From a virus: a DNA stretch of 61,050 nucleotides. The stretch spans positions 1-61,050 of IMG/VR virus record IMGVR_UViG_3300021141_000010; one strand, written 5' to 3'. Below are positions 7,114 to 15,806 of the stretch, one piece after another. Position 1 is the first letter of the stretch, and every line of letters begins with the position of its first letter. Both the position numbers and the translations under genes were made by a program. Below the pieces are notes generated by a model, which saw only the letters and a list, made by a program, of their open reading frames with translations, was not told the DNA's origin and did no database searches.

Positions 7114-8503
7114 CCCCAAGCACACCCTCTTTCCTTATCAGGAAGAGGGCGTAGAGTTCATGAATGCCGTTCATGGCGGCATTCTCCTAGCCGACGAGCA
7201 GGGACTCGGTAAGACTGCGCAGGTTTCGACCTTGGCGTCCCGCCAAGGTCTTTGGCCGTTGCTTATCGTCTGTCCAGCTTCCCTCAAGGGAAACTGGCAA
7301 CGAGAACTCAAGATGTGGGCAGGGGTTGAGGCGCATGTCATCGAGGGCAAGTCGCTTGCGACTTTGCCCGAGACTCTGCCGCCTGCTGTCATCGTCAACT
7401 ACGATATCCTCTACGACCAGCGGCCCTTACTGGGCCGCTACCAGTGGAAGTGTATCGCCTTTGATGAAGTACATAACCTTAGCAACCGAACCAGCAATCG
7501 AACCAAGGCGGCTAAGTATCTTAGCCGAATGACGACTAAGGTGATCGGGATGTCCGGCACTCCGGTTATGAATAGACCAGCCGACTTCTGGCCTATCTTG
7601 AACATCATCCGACCTGAGCTATTCCCAAGCTGGCAGGCTTATGCTACTCGCTACTGTGATCCGCGAAAGACGCATTGGGGCTGGGAATACAAGGGAGCCA
7701 AGAACCTCGAAGAACTGCATGAGAAGATCAAACCTTTCATGCTTCGGCGACTCAAGGCCGAGGTTTTAGATCTCCCAGAGAAGAAGATGATCGTCATCCC
7801 GTTACAACTAGATGACAGAAGCGAACTCGATGCCGCCGAGGAAGATTTCCTTGGTTGGCTAGCCCAAAATACCAAGTATGGCAGTGTTAGTTCTGCACAG
7901 AAAGCCGAAGCTGTCACACGGCTCGGAGTCCTACTCAGGCTAACCAGTAGGCTAAAAGCACGCGCTGTGGTGGATTGGTCACGAAAGTTCTTTCGTGACA
8001 ACCCTAAGGAAAAGTTGATTCTTTTTGCGGTTCACACGCAGATGGTCGATGTTCTCAAGCGTAGAATCTTGCCGGAGAAGAATGTCGTCGTCATCGACGG
8101 TTCGACTCCGACTAAAAAACGTCAGGGCATCGTAGATCGGTTTCAGACCGATCCGCAATGTAAACTGATGGTAGCCAACATTAAGGCGGCGGGGGTAGGC
8201 TTGACGCTAACAGCGGCAAGCACTATTGCCAACGCTGAGATGTGGTGGACACCAGCAGTGATGGCTCAAGGCGCAGATCGCGTCCACCGCATCGGCCAGA
8301 AAGAGGATTGCGATATCTATTATTTGGTCGTCCCGGAGACGGTCGAAGAACGTATCTGCCAAGCAATCCAGACTAAACAGCAAGTCGCAAATAGCATCAT
8401 CGATGGCCGACAAGCCGCGACGATGCCCGTATTAGATCTACTCTTATCCAAGACAGGAGGACTATTAAGTGGCAAAGTACGACCTGACAAAGCCAAAAGT
8501 TAA
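7103..8503 (+). CDS. SNF2-family DEAD/DEAH helicase
   Basis: 466 aa from the ATG at 7103, not the upstream ATG at 7070. All main SNF2 motifs are visible: FPYQEEGVEFM, motif I DEQGLGKTAQ, motif II FDEVH, motif III MSGTPVMNRP, the C-terminal lobe with IDGSTPTKKRQ, GVGLTLTAAS and motif VI QGADRVHRIGQ. It resembles the short SMARCAL1/HepA-like phage helicases that remodel forks or displace proteins. The coding sequence holds several strong hairpins (7228-7250, 7978-7999). Confidence 0.93.
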   Translation: MTNSPKHTLFPYQEEGVEFMNAVHGGILLADEQGLGKTAQVSTLASRQGLWPLLIVCPASLKGNWQRELKMWAGVEAHVIEGKSLATLPETLPPAVIVNYDILYDQRPLLGRYQWKCIAFDEVHNLSNRTSNRTKAAKYLSRMTTKVIGMSGTPVMNRPADFWPILNIIRPELFPSWQAYATRYCDPRKTHWGWEYKGAKNLEELHEKIKPFMLRRLKAEVLDLPEKKMIVIPLQLDDRSELDAAEEDFLGWLAQNTKYGSVSSAQKAEAVTRLGVLLRLTSRLKARAVVDWSRKFFRDNPKEKLILFAVHTQMVDVLKRRILPEKNVVVIDGSTPTKKRQGIVDRFQTDPQCKLMVANIKAAGVGLTLTAASTIANAEMWWTPAVMAQGADRVHRIGQKEDCDIYYLVVPETVEERICQAIQTKQQVANSIIDGRQAATMPVLDLLLSKTGGLLSGKVRPDKAKS

Positions 8504-8759
8504 AGCCTTGACAGTCAACCGATTGCCCGAGCGATTGGTTGTTGGGATTAAAACGCTTGCAATCCAGTTGGATTGCACAGTCGAAGATCTGATGACTGTC
8601 ATTCTGGAAAGAGCATTGGCCGATGGCCAAAAGCTCTTTGTACCGGTACAACGGCTCAAGAAAGCTAGGAAACAAGAGATTGAGGATCGCAGGAAGCTGC
8701 GAGCCTCGATGGAACAACTACAACCGAAACTCAAACAGCTAGAAACTCAAAATGGATAG
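8469..8759 (+). CDS. ribbon-helix-helix-type small protein
   Basis: 96 aa from a GTG, 9 nt after AGGAGG. Residues 14-50 (VNRLPERLVVGIKTLAIQLD, then TVEDLMTVILERAL) have the strand-helix-helix layout of Arc/MetJ regulators, followed by a basic coiled-coil tail (KKARKQEIEDRRKL). It overlaps the helicase by 35 nt and the next gene by 8 nt. A DNA-binding regulator is likely. Confidence 0.65.
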   Translation: MAKYDLTKPKVKALTVNRLPERLVVGIKTLAIQLDCTVEDLMTVILERALADGQKLFVPVQRLKKARKQEIEDRRKLRASMEQLQPKLKQLETQNG

Positions 8760-9144
8760 CATCTTAGATACGGTAGGATACGCAGAGTTCGTCAAAACAA
8801 GAGTCAAAGACCCCACAGCAATCGCAGATAATCTGCAACGCAGACCCAGACAAATTGTTGGGATGCTCCACGCTGTTCTTGGGATCTCTGGCGAGGCGGG
8901 AGAGCTTTTGGATGCGATCAAAAAGACCGCTATCTATGAAAAAGAACTCGACATCGCCAATGTCATTGAGGAGCTTGGCGACTTGGAATTCTATCTGGAA
9001 ATGATGCGGCAAGAACTTGGGGTGTCGCGACATTTCATCCTAGCCCAAAACATCGATAAACTCCAAAAACGATACCCCGACAAGTACACCGATCAACACG
9101 CGATTGAACGCAAGGATAAAATAGATGCCACTGCTACCACCTGA
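8752..9144 (+). CDS. mazG: MazG-like nucleotide pyrophosphohydrolase
   Basis: 130 aa. The all-alpha NTP-PPase signature is present: GISGEAGELLDAIKK and EELGDLEFYLEMM supply the E-x-x-E and E-x-x-D metal ligands. These enzymes hydrolyse dNTPs or ppGpp-like alarmones to monophosphates. In phages they sit with nucleotide-metabolism genes, as here. Overlaps both neighbours. Confidence 0.9.
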   Translation: MDSILDTVGYAEFVKTRVKDPTAIADNLQRRPRQIVGMLHAVLGISGEAGELLDAIKKTAIYEKELDIANVIEELGDLEFYLEMMRQELGVSRHFILAQNIDKLQKRYPDKYTDQHAIERKDKIDATATT

Positions 9145-9745
9145 ACCAGATCAACCAAAAACCGAATCTCCTGCTGTCCGGCTTCGCCGGAAGCATATCA
9201 AGGTCAGCGGGGGCCAGTACAGTTCGTTGAAGGACTTCAACGAACTGCTCAAGACCTATAGCTATGCCGACATCGACAAGATGCTGACGTGGCTGAGGAA
9301 ACAGCCTGAGTCAGTCAAGAACATTCCCAGTTCGCTACTACGGCACAAGTACAAAGAACTGCTTTCGCAGCAGAAGAATGCCTTGGATGACTATCCGATC
9401 TCCGAGACGGCCAAGGCAGTCCTTGGCCGTTTGGAGAACACAATCGAACCTCAGTACATCCAGCATTGTATGGATACATACGACGCTTTTGTATTATATC
9501 TGAAACAAAAGACCGGAGTAGCCGAGACGCTAGTGACTCACTTGCCTCCATCAAGCGAGTTTGCATTTCTATGGTTCGAGCGAATCTGCGGATCCTTCTC
9601 GCAGAAGTTCCGCAAGTTCGAGGTCAACCATCCGAAGTTCCAACAATTCCTGCATGGAATTGCTAAGAGCCAAGGTGAATCACTACCTTTCGTCCGATTG
9701 ATGAACGAATATAATGACACCAACGGATCTGCTTCAAAGGCATAA
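9125..9745 (+). CDS. hypothetical protein before primase
   Basis: 206 aa, not recognised. The N-terminus is Pro-rich (PPEPDQPKTES), and the rest is predicted mostly helical with many Lys/Gln. It lies between mazG and the primase and overlaps the latter by 32 nt, so a replication accessory (loader or mediator) would fit the position, but no motif supports that. Confidence 0.6.
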   Translation: MPLLPPEPDQPKTESPAVRLRRKHIKVSGGQYSSLKDFNELLKTYSYADIDKMLTWLRKQPESVKNIPSSLLRHKYKELLSQQKNALDDYPISETAKAVLGRLENTIEPQYIQHCMDTYDAFVLYLKQKTGVAETLVTHLPPSSEFAFLWFERICGSFSQKFRKFEVNHPKFQQFLHGIAKSQGESLPFVRLMNEYNDTNGSASKA

Positions 9746-10583
9746 CATATCGGTCGCAGGCCCAGACGACCCTCACTATCGTCTGGGCTGGACAAATACC
9801 AAGTGCCCGTTTTGCCACGGACATAAGAACCACTTGGGGATCAAGAACGACTTCTCTCGCGCCAACTGCTACAAGTGCGGAAAGAAAGACGTTCTTTACG
9901 CACTCCGTCTACTTACCAGGGAAAACCTCGATGAACTCAAGCAAATCCGAGCTTTCGCTACACCAGATCGTAGCGAAAGCGTTGCCCGGTATGGAAAGTA
10001 CACACCCGTCTCGGGCCTTGTTGCCCTTAGTCAACGAGATCGAGCGTATCTGCATGACCGGGGATTGGACGCTGATGGAAGTGTAGAGCGATATAAACTT
10101 AGATCCATCGGCCCCTTTTCGGGAGTGCCCAAGGGAATTTTCATTCCGATTACGTTTAACTGGGAACCCGTCTCTTGGACGATCCGATTCCGAGAAGCCG
10201 TAGACGGACAGCGGTATAAAACCGCTTCCGATAGCCAGAAAAGTATGTCTGAAAAAGATATACTTTTTGGCGCAGAGACTTGTACCAATACGATCATTGT
10301 GGTAGAAGGGTTCTTCGACATGGCGAATATCGGGGACGGTGCTGTATGCACCTTCGGCTTAGCATACACACAGAAGCAGGTTCAATTGATGGCAGGATAC
10401 CCTCGTAGGGTAATCTGCTTCGACAACTCGCGGGACGCGCAGCAAGTCGCTGCGCGGCTTGCTAGCGACTTGGCAGTGTTTCCAGGGGAGACACTGCAAG
10501 TGACTCTCGACGCAGACGACCCAGGGTCGGCAAGTCGAGAGGAGGTTCAAGAACTTAGGAAATTTGCGGGGTTAGATCAATGA
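9714..10583 (+). CDS. DNA primase (zinc ribbon + Toprim)
   Basis: 289 aa. A four-Cys zinc ribbon (CPFCHGHKN...ANCYKCGKK, residues 30-60) is followed by a Toprim-type region: IIVVEGFFDMANI gives the catalytic Glu and VICFDNSRDAQQ the second acidic motif, where the usual DxD reads DNS. It would make RNA primers for lagging-strand synthesis. There is no fused helicase; the DnaB-like protein at 11385 serves that role. Ends in an ATGA overlap. Confidence 0.85.
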   Translation: MTPTDLLQRHNISVAGPDDPHYRLGWTNTKCPFCHGHKNHLGIKNDFSRANCYKCGKKDVLYALRLLTRENLDELKQIRAFATPDRSESVARYGKYTPVSGLVALSQRDRAYLHDRGLDADGSVERYKLRSIGPFSGVPKGIFIPITFNWEPVSWTIRFREAVDGQRYKTASDSQKSMSEKDILFGAETCTNTIIVVEGFFDMANIGDGAVCTFGLAYTQKQVQLMAGYPRRVICFDNSRDAQQVAARLASDLAVFPGETLQVTLDADDPGSASREEVQELRKFAGLDQ

Positions 10584-10936
10584 GCTACAACGGCCCTCCG
10601 CCAAAACGGCCAGAAAATGTTACGCAGCAGCCCGTGTCTCCGCCTCCTCCAAAGAAACAGCCCGAGACTCTTGCAATCAAGATATGCGACCCCTTGGAGA
10701 TCGGTGCGATGTACGCAAACGCTGATACCACGCGCTTCCGCAAGTTCGTGGACAAGGCGAAAGCAGGTGAACTGTCGTTCACCTGCTCTTTTGTCTGGCA
10801 ACCGCTTCCCGAGCCGGTTAGCGTGGAAGCAGGCCATCGAATCAAGCACCCCAATGGGTGCTTGATCGAAATCACCGAGGATGGGATCAAAATCAACGAA
10901 CTCGTAGACATTAAACTCAGAAAGACACAATCATAA
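10580..10936 (+). CDS. hypothetical protein
   Basis: 118 aa starting in an ATGA overlap with the primase. The first 30 residues are Pro-rich (PPPKRPENV, SPPPPKKQPE). The remainder looks like a compact beta-rich domain (HRIKHPNGCLIEITEDGIKI). Unknown role, within the replication operon. Confidence 0.65.
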   Translation: MSYNGPPPKRPENVTQQPVSPPPPKKQPETLAIKICDPLEIGAMYANADTTRFRKFVDKAKAGELSFTCSFVWQPLPEPVSVEAGHRIKHPNGCLIEITEDGIKINELVDIKLRKTQS

Positions 10937-11187
10937 TGTACGAACTGTCACTATCCGTTGTTGCATACACGCTCCTCATGCTCCACTGCATCGAATCTGT
11001 AAGATGGTTTTGGTGGATTAAGGCGGCGAGCATAGTCGGACTGGCTATCTTCATTAACGAAGGCATCGACCGCATAATCAGAGGAATGCCTCTAGGCGGG
11101 GGCCTTGGTCTGCTCTTTTGCTACGCCCTGGCAGTTCTTCTTGCCTTGGACATCTGCCAAGAACTCGATACCCGAGAAACTCGATAA
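10936..11187 (+). CDS. small integral membrane protein
   Basis: 83 aa. Two or three hydrophobic segments (residues 5-18, 28-45, 55-72) separated by charged turns. TAATG couplings at both ends. No signature of a holin or of a known family; its place inside a replication operon is unexplained. Confidence 0.65.
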   Translation: MYELSLSVVAYTLLMLHCIESVRWFWWIKAASIVGLAIFINEGIDRIIRGMPLGGGLGLLFCYALAVLLALDICQELDTRETR

Positions 11188-11202
11188 TGAAGGTAATCAG
11201 AC

Positions 11203-11388
11203 ATGGTACTCGTAGTATATTACTGGACTTGTGCTGGCCTGCGCGGACATAGGTCTTTGCAGGGCGTTAGCATCATAGAGCCTCCCACACAAGTAATCTT
11301 TTATGGGTCAGAGGTCATCTTTGAGCCCGGGGGATACCAAAGTGGCATTAAACCTTCGGACACATCCATAGTTTTGAGGACAATATGA
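11203..11388 (+). CDS. small hypothetical protein
   Basis: 61 aa, beginning MVLVVYYWTCAG. AAGGT lies 9 nt before the ATG and the stop overlaps the DnaB-like helicase start (ATGA), so translation is likely. The SD region is part of a direct repeat: ATGAAGGTAATC, one base, GACATG occurs at 11187 and again at the helicase start 11385. It looks like an insertion between two copies of the helicase start signal. Confidence 0.5.
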   Translation: MVLVVYYWTCAGLRGHRSLQGVSIIEPPTQVIFYGSEVIFEPGGYQSGIKPSDTSIVLRTI

Positions 11389-12764
11389 AGGTAATCCGAC
11401 ATGATGGCAGCGACGAACGGCACGCAGTCTGCGCCCTCGTCCATTCTCCCGAAGTCCTCGCGGCGGTTTCCGCCGCTTGGGATAACGAAGCCTTCGCGAG
11501 CAAGTATGCCAACATACTTGCTCGATGGTGCGTTGACCACTACGGCAAGTATGGGGATGCCCCAGGGATCGGAGGCATCACTGCCAAGTTCGATACTTGG
11601 AAAGACATTGCAGACTCGACCGTTGTGGATACGATGGCAGACTGGCTAGCCAGTCTGCCTGCAACGTCGGACATGGCCCCCGACTACGCCATCGACCTAA
11701 TCCGCAATATCGTCCAGCGTAATAGTCTCAAGCGACTCGGTAATGCAATTACCAACCTTGCCGAAACCGGCAAGGTTGAAGATGCTCTGAACATCCAGTC
11801 CCAATGGAAGCGACCGAAGATCGGCCAAGAGGAATCAGGAGTATTCCCACTGGCCGACCTATCGATAGTTGAACGTGCTTTTGAGCAATCCTCCAAGAAG
11901 CCACTAATCGAATTTTCCGGCGCGCTCGGCGAATTCTTTGGCGATGTCATGTCTACTGACTCGTTTGTATCTCTATTAGCTCCAGAAAAGACTGGTAAAA
12001 CTACAGTCTTGATGGACTTGACATCGAGGGCCGTAGACCAAGGGAGAAGAACGGCGTTCTTCTCCTGCGGGGACATGAGCCAAGATCAGGTCATCTTACG
12101 CCTGCTTCCAAGGCTTTGCAGGCGACCGCTGAAGGGCGGTCGCTTTATGATTCCTAAGGAACTGGCCTACGAAAACAAAGAGCCGAAGATCGTAAGGGAG
12201 CCGAAATCGGCTCCTCCGATCACAAAGGAAGATGCGATCAAAGCGTTTTCCTCGTCGGCGGGAGCAGATCCGAAACGATTTAGATTGCTCACACACCCTG
12301 CCGGTACGATCACTGCCAAGGATATTTCCAACCAAGTCAGCCGGTGGGCTGACGAAGGTTGGGTTCCCGAGGTCATCGTCATCGACTACGCAGACATCCT
12401 TGGCGCACCGCCCGGGCTCAAGGAGAAGCGAGAGCAGATCGATGAGACATGGCGAGAACTCCGAGCCTTGTCTACTCGTATGCGATGCTTGGTTCTGACT
12501 GCATCGCAGTCAGATACCGAGGGCTATTCGGCATGGCTTTTGACAAAGAAAAACTTTTCGGATTCCAAGACCAAGGTGGCACACGTCACCGCGATGATCG
12601 GCTTGAATATGACCGAATCCGAGAGGCGGCAGAATATCTGCCGCTACAATTACGTCGCGCTCCGCGAAGCAGAATTCATGCAAGACAAACCGGCCTACAT
12701 CGCCGTGGCCGGTTGTACCAAAGTCGGCAGACCTAGCCTAATCTCATGTTGGCCCAATGACTAG
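11385..12764 (+). CDS. DnaB-like replicative helicase
   Basis: 459 aa. An N-terminal helical domain (residues 1-130, with CVDHYGKYGDAPG) precedes a RecA-fold ATPase. Walker A reads APEKTGKTTVL and Walker B EVIVIDYADIL, followed by the sensor region LVLTASQSDTEG. It should unwind DNA ahead of the PolA polymerase and recruit the separate primase. Hairpins at 12043-12065 (10-bp arms) and around 12125 and 12190 lie in the coding sequence. Confidence 0.85.
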   Translation: MKVIRHDGSDERHAVCALVHSPEVLAAVSAAWDNEAFASKYANILARWCVDHYGKYGDAPGIGGITAKFDTWKDIADSTVVDTMADWLASLPATSDMAPDYAIDLIRNIVQRNSLKRLGNAITNLAETGKVEDALNIQSQWKRPKIGQEESGVFPLADLSIVERAFEQSSKKPLIEFSGALGEFFGDVMSTDSFVSLLAPEKTGKTTVLMDLTSRAVDQGRRTAFFSCGDMSQDQVILRLLPRLCRRPLKGGRFMIPKELAYENKEPKIVREPKSAPPITKEDAIKAFSSSAGADPKRFRLLTHPAGTITAKDISNQVSRWADEGWVPEVIVIDYADILGAPPGLKEKREQIDETWRELRALSTRMRCLVLTASQSDTEGYSAWLLTKKNFSDSKTKVAHVTAMIGLNMTESERRQNICRYNYVALREAEFMQDKPAYIAVAGCTKVGRPSLISCWPND

Positions 12765-13533
12765 TTCCTCACGTCGCTATCCTATCGACCAAGTAGTCGA
12801 ACCAAAGCTCGAAGCCCTTCGCTGGTTCGTTCTATGCGTGGAGCTAGGCAGTGCCCAAGCCGCCAGCAAAAAGCTCAAGATAAGCAACACGGCGATTATC
12901 CCTAACAGCAACCGTAAGCTGGAGGCCATACTGCGAGTCAAGTTGCTCGACTCGTGCCGCAAGCCTACGCCTGACGGCGAGGTGCTGTACAAGCACGCCA
13001 AGAAGATACTTGCGGCACACGACAGGCTCCTACGCGAAATGCAGAGGCGTGGGGATGCCCAAAAAGTACGCCCACAAGTGGTCGTACACATCGAACGCTG
13101 GTTGGGAATTGTCACCCCTAACCTTGTGGATCTCCTGTCGGATAAGTACCAAGTTACGAAGATAGTTTCTTACGACAGCTTCAGCGATTGGCTCATGAAG
13201 AGAGACAAGCCTGGACACGATATATTTGTCTCGGCGTGCGAAAATGCAGAAGGGGACGCTATTCAAACACTGCCGATAAGTCTGTTCGGGACAGATCCGA
13301 ATAGGCTGATCACTGGCGAGTGGTACGGATACTTGTCGGATATGCAAGAAGGTATCGCCGAGGTCAGCAACCCTATCGAGATGGCTTATGCCATCTCGAA
13401 TGGTGTAGGTTCTGGCTATTTACCTGCGGCATGGATTCCCTGCGAATTAGCAGGGAATCTGCCTATTCTGGAAGAAAATACCGGAAAATCGATAACGGTG
13501 GCAGCCTTTAGGCGGCCCCCGGACGTAGAATAG
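12757..13533 (+). CDS. LysR-type transcriptional regulator
   Basis: 258 aa. Residues 15-80 carry a LysR winged HTH: EALRWFVLCVELGSAQAASK, LKISNTAIIPNSNRKLEAIL, RVKLLDSCRKPTPDGEVLY. The effector domain is shorter than usual but retains a late LysR-like segment (AISNGVGSGYLPAAW). LysR proteins are rare in phages. It overlaps the helicase by 8 nt and lies upstream of a short gap with a possible promoter, so it may regulate the polymerase group or host genes. Confidence 0.8.
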   Translation: MTSSSRRYPIDQVVEPKLEALRWFVLCVELGSAQAASKKLKISNTAIIPNSNRKLEAILRVKLLDSCRKPTPDGEVLYKHAKKILAAHDRLLREMQRRGDAQKVRPQVVVHIERWLGIVTPNLVDLLSDKYQVTKIVSYDSFSDWLMKRDKPGHDIFVSACENAEGDAIQTLPISLFGTDPNRLITGEWYGYLSDMQEGIAEVSNPIEMAYAISNGVGSGYLPAAWIPCELAGNLPILEENTGKSITVAAFRRPPDVE

Positions 13534-13570
13534 AGAGCTTGCAGGTCGTTAGTAACCCCTGCCTGACTCT

Positions 13571-13599
13571 TTGCACGATAACATACGGTGTGTTACGGT
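13571..13599 (+). promoter_or_regulatory. candidate promoter before the secreted-peptide and polymerase genes
   Basis: TTGCAC, 17-nt spacer, TACGGT, in one of the few gaps (about 100 bp) of the early block. The ATG at 13637 follows 38 nt later. A direct target for the LysR protein just upstream is possible but no T-N11-A palindrome is evident. Confidence 0.3.
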
Positions 13600-13636
13600 G
13601 CTGTTTTGTAGTTACAACCAGAAAGAGGGTATTCCG

Positions 13637-13873
13637 ATGCGGAAACCGACAATTCTCGCGGCGATTGTAATCACCGCTTTGTTCACCTGCGTAGCCCATG
13701 CTGGCGACACCCAAACAGTCTTTGATCGTTTGGGCCGCCCAGTAGGCAAAGTCGCAACCTGCGTCGGCGGGACTTGCTCGCAAGTCTATGACCGAGTTGG
13801 CCGACCAGTTGCTAAGGTCGCCAAGACCGCTGGCAGAGTCGTTGTCTACGACCGGTTGGGGCGACGACGCTAA
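13637..13873 (+). CDS. short secreted protein with VYDRxGRPVxKVA repeats
   Basis: 78 aa from the ATG at 13637 (AGAGGG upstream). It has a clear signal peptide (basic start MRKPT, hydrophobic core, AHA-GD cleavage site near residue 22). The mature part has three repeats: VFDRLGRPVGKVA, VYDRVGRPVAKVA and VYDRLGRRR. Two Cys flank the first repeat. This resembles single strands of YD/RHS-type repeats but is far too short for an RHS protein. A periplasmic or outside function is likely; which one is unknown. Confidence 0.75.
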   Translation: MRKPTILAAIVITALFTCVAHAGDTQTVFDRLGRPVGKVATCVGGTCSQVYDRVGRPVAKVAKTAGRVVVYDRLGRRR

Positions 13874-15237
13874 TGAAACCAGCAAGTCCGCAAGCCTATG
13901 CCTTGATGCACGAGGGATCCCTTGCGCTTTCCAGAATGGAAAGCATAGGGATGCCAGTGTGCGAAGAACGACTCGACGCTGCGATTGCCGATATCGGCAA
14001 TCGCATCAAAGGGATGGAAGCGGAGTTGCGGTCGATGCCTGAGTACGAGGAGCAGCGAAAGCGGTACGGAGCCAAGACAAAACTAGGTTCCCGAGAGCAA
14101 CTAGCCGATATCCTGTACAACGTCATGGGGTTTCCAGGTGGGATTATCAATCCAGAGACAGGTAAATTGTCTCTGGACGACGAGAATCTACGAGAGATCA
14201 ACACGCCATATGCAAAACTATTCCAACGCACACAGAAGTTGGAAAAGTTGCGTGGGACATATCTTGCCCCATTCAAGCGAGAACTCTGCAATGGCAGAGT
14301 TCACGCTTTTTTCAATCTGCACAAGGTTACGACCTATCGGTCAAGTTCAGATTCCCCAAACTTGCAGAACATCCCTATCCGAGATCCCGATATCGGGAAG
14401 GTGATCCGGGGGATTATTAAGCCTAGCGATCCGAACAACGTGATTGTGGAGATCGACTACGCTCAGCTAGAAGTTTATATCGCAGCGTGCTACCATCGAG
14501 ATCCGACCATGTTGGACATCCTTGAAACCGGTGCTGACCTGCACAAAGATTCTACGCTCGGGTGCTTTAAGCTCGACACTGTAGAAAAGCCCATTCGCCA
14601 AGCTATTAAGGGATTTTGGACATTCGCGGCGTTCTATGGGGATGCCCCTGCAAGCATTGCTAAAAACCTTTGGAGATTTGCCGAATCGCACACAATGCAA
14701 AGTGGCAAGCCGCTCTTACAGCATTTGTCTGAGAGGGGTATCAAGAGCCTCGGACACGAAAAGGCGATGGCTCCTGACTCATTCATGCAACACATCGATA
14801 GCATGTTCAGCCATTTCTGGAACAAGCGATTCCCAGTGTATAAGCAATGGAGAAACGATTGGTTTCAAGAATACCTACGCAATGGCCACTTCCACACCCT
14901 GACCGGGTTTCGCGTCTGGGGCATCTTCAAGCGTAATGAAATTATCAACAGTCCGGTACAAGGCGCAGCCTTTCACTGCCTACTTAAGAGTATCATAGAG
15001 TTGACAAAACGCATCCTCCAAAGGAAGATGCGCAGCCGCCTTTTCTGCCAGATCCACGACTCACTGATCGCTGAAGTCCCCCGAGAGGAACTTGACGATT
15101 ACATTGAGATGGCAAACGAGGTAATGACGAAGTGGATACGAACACAGTGGCCTTGGATTATCGTTGATCTAAAAACCGAAGTAGAAGTAGGAGAGGATTC
15201 ATGGGCGAGCAAGAAAGCCTACCACAAGGCAGGCTAG
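13873..15237 (+). CDS. family A DNA polymerase (polymerase domain only)
   Basis: 454 aa, TAATG start. Motif A is EIDYAQLEVYIA (catalytic Asp present, the usual ELR is ELxV), the O-helix motif B is RQAIKGFWTFAAFYG with one more residue between Lys and Phe than in E. coli Pol I as I count it, and motif C is QIHDSLIAEV, with Ser where most have Glu. No 3'-5' exonuclease domain is present; that activity is encoded separately at 23880-25100. Phe in the O-helix matches Pol I-like dNTP selectivity. Confidence 0.92.
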   Translation: MKPASPQAYALMHEGSLALSRMESIGMPVCEERLDAAIADIGNRIKGMEAELRSMPEYEEQRKRYGAKTKLGSREQLADILYNVMGFPGGIINPETGKLSLDDENLREINTPYAKLFQRTQKLEKLRGTYLAPFKRELCNGRVHAFFNLHKVTTYRSSSDSPNLQNIPIRDPDIGKVIRGIIKPSDPNNVIVEIDYAQLEVYIAACYHRDPTMLDILETGADLHKDSTLGCFKLDTVEKPIRQAIKGFWTFAAFYGDAPASIAKNLWRFAESHTMQSGKPLLQHLSERGIKSLGHEKAMAPDSFMQHIDSMFSHFWNKRFPVYKQWRNDWFQEYLRNGHFHTLTGFRVWGIFKRNEIINSPVQGAAFHCLLKSIIELTKRILQRKMRSRLFCQIHDSLIAEVPREELDDYIEMANEVMTKWIRTQWPWIIVDLKTEVEVGEDSWASKKAYHKAG

Positions 15238-15806
15238 ACAGATTACCTCCAATCATTGGATTGCGGGGGGCTATTGGCTCCGGCAAAGATACTGCCGCCC
15301 AATGGCTAGCATTTCATTTTGGCTACGGGATTATGGGGTTCTCGGATCCTGTATATGAAGCCCTATATCGACTTAACCCACCGATATTGGTTGCCCATCA
15401 TCGTTGCATCTATTTGCAAACCCTCGTAGATAAAGACGGTTGGGACACGATCAAGCGACGATACCCAGCCGTTCGGCAAATGCTACGCACGGCAGGTACG
15501 GAGAACGGCAGAGATGTATTTGGCCCATACTGCTGGGTCAACATCGCTAAGCAACGCATGCGAGCTAAGGATCTGCCAAGATATGCTTTTCGCGACGTTC
15601 GCTTCCCCGAGGAAGTGGAACTAATCAAATCTAACGGCGGCGAGGTCTGGGAGATTCAGGGGCGAATCTCTGAGGAAGTTGCCACCCTGCCCGAACACCG
15701 AAGCGAACAACAGCAGTTTGCTGTTGATCGCATCGTCCTGAACGATGGGTCACTCCCCCAGTTCCAACGCCGAATCACCGAGATTATGAAGGGATTTTTA
15801 AAGTAA
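15201..15806 (+). CDS. deoxynucleoside monophosphate kinase
   Basis: 201 aa behind GGAGAGGA. Walker A is GAIGSGKDTAA, the form of T4 gp1-like dNMP kinases, and the LID-like basic region and FRDVRFPEEVELI also fit that family. It would phosphorylate dNMPs for DNA synthesis. It overlaps the polymerase by 37 nt and couples to the clamp loader (TAATG). Confidence 0.88.
   Translation: MGEQESLPQGRLDRLPPIIGLRGAIGSGKDTAAQWLAFHFGYGIMGFSDPVYEALYRLNPPILVAHHRCIYLQTLVDKDGWDTIKRRYPAVRQMLRTAGTENGRDVFGPYCWVNIAKQRMRAKDLPRYAFRDVRFPEEVELIKSNGGEVWEIQGRISEEVATLPEHRSEQQQFAVDRIVLNDGSLPQFQRRITEIMKGFLK

Noticed and set aside
11401-11649. 82-aa frame starting just inside the helicase gene
   Set aside because: Out of frame with the DnaB-like protein and without family features; the helicase frame carries the motifs.
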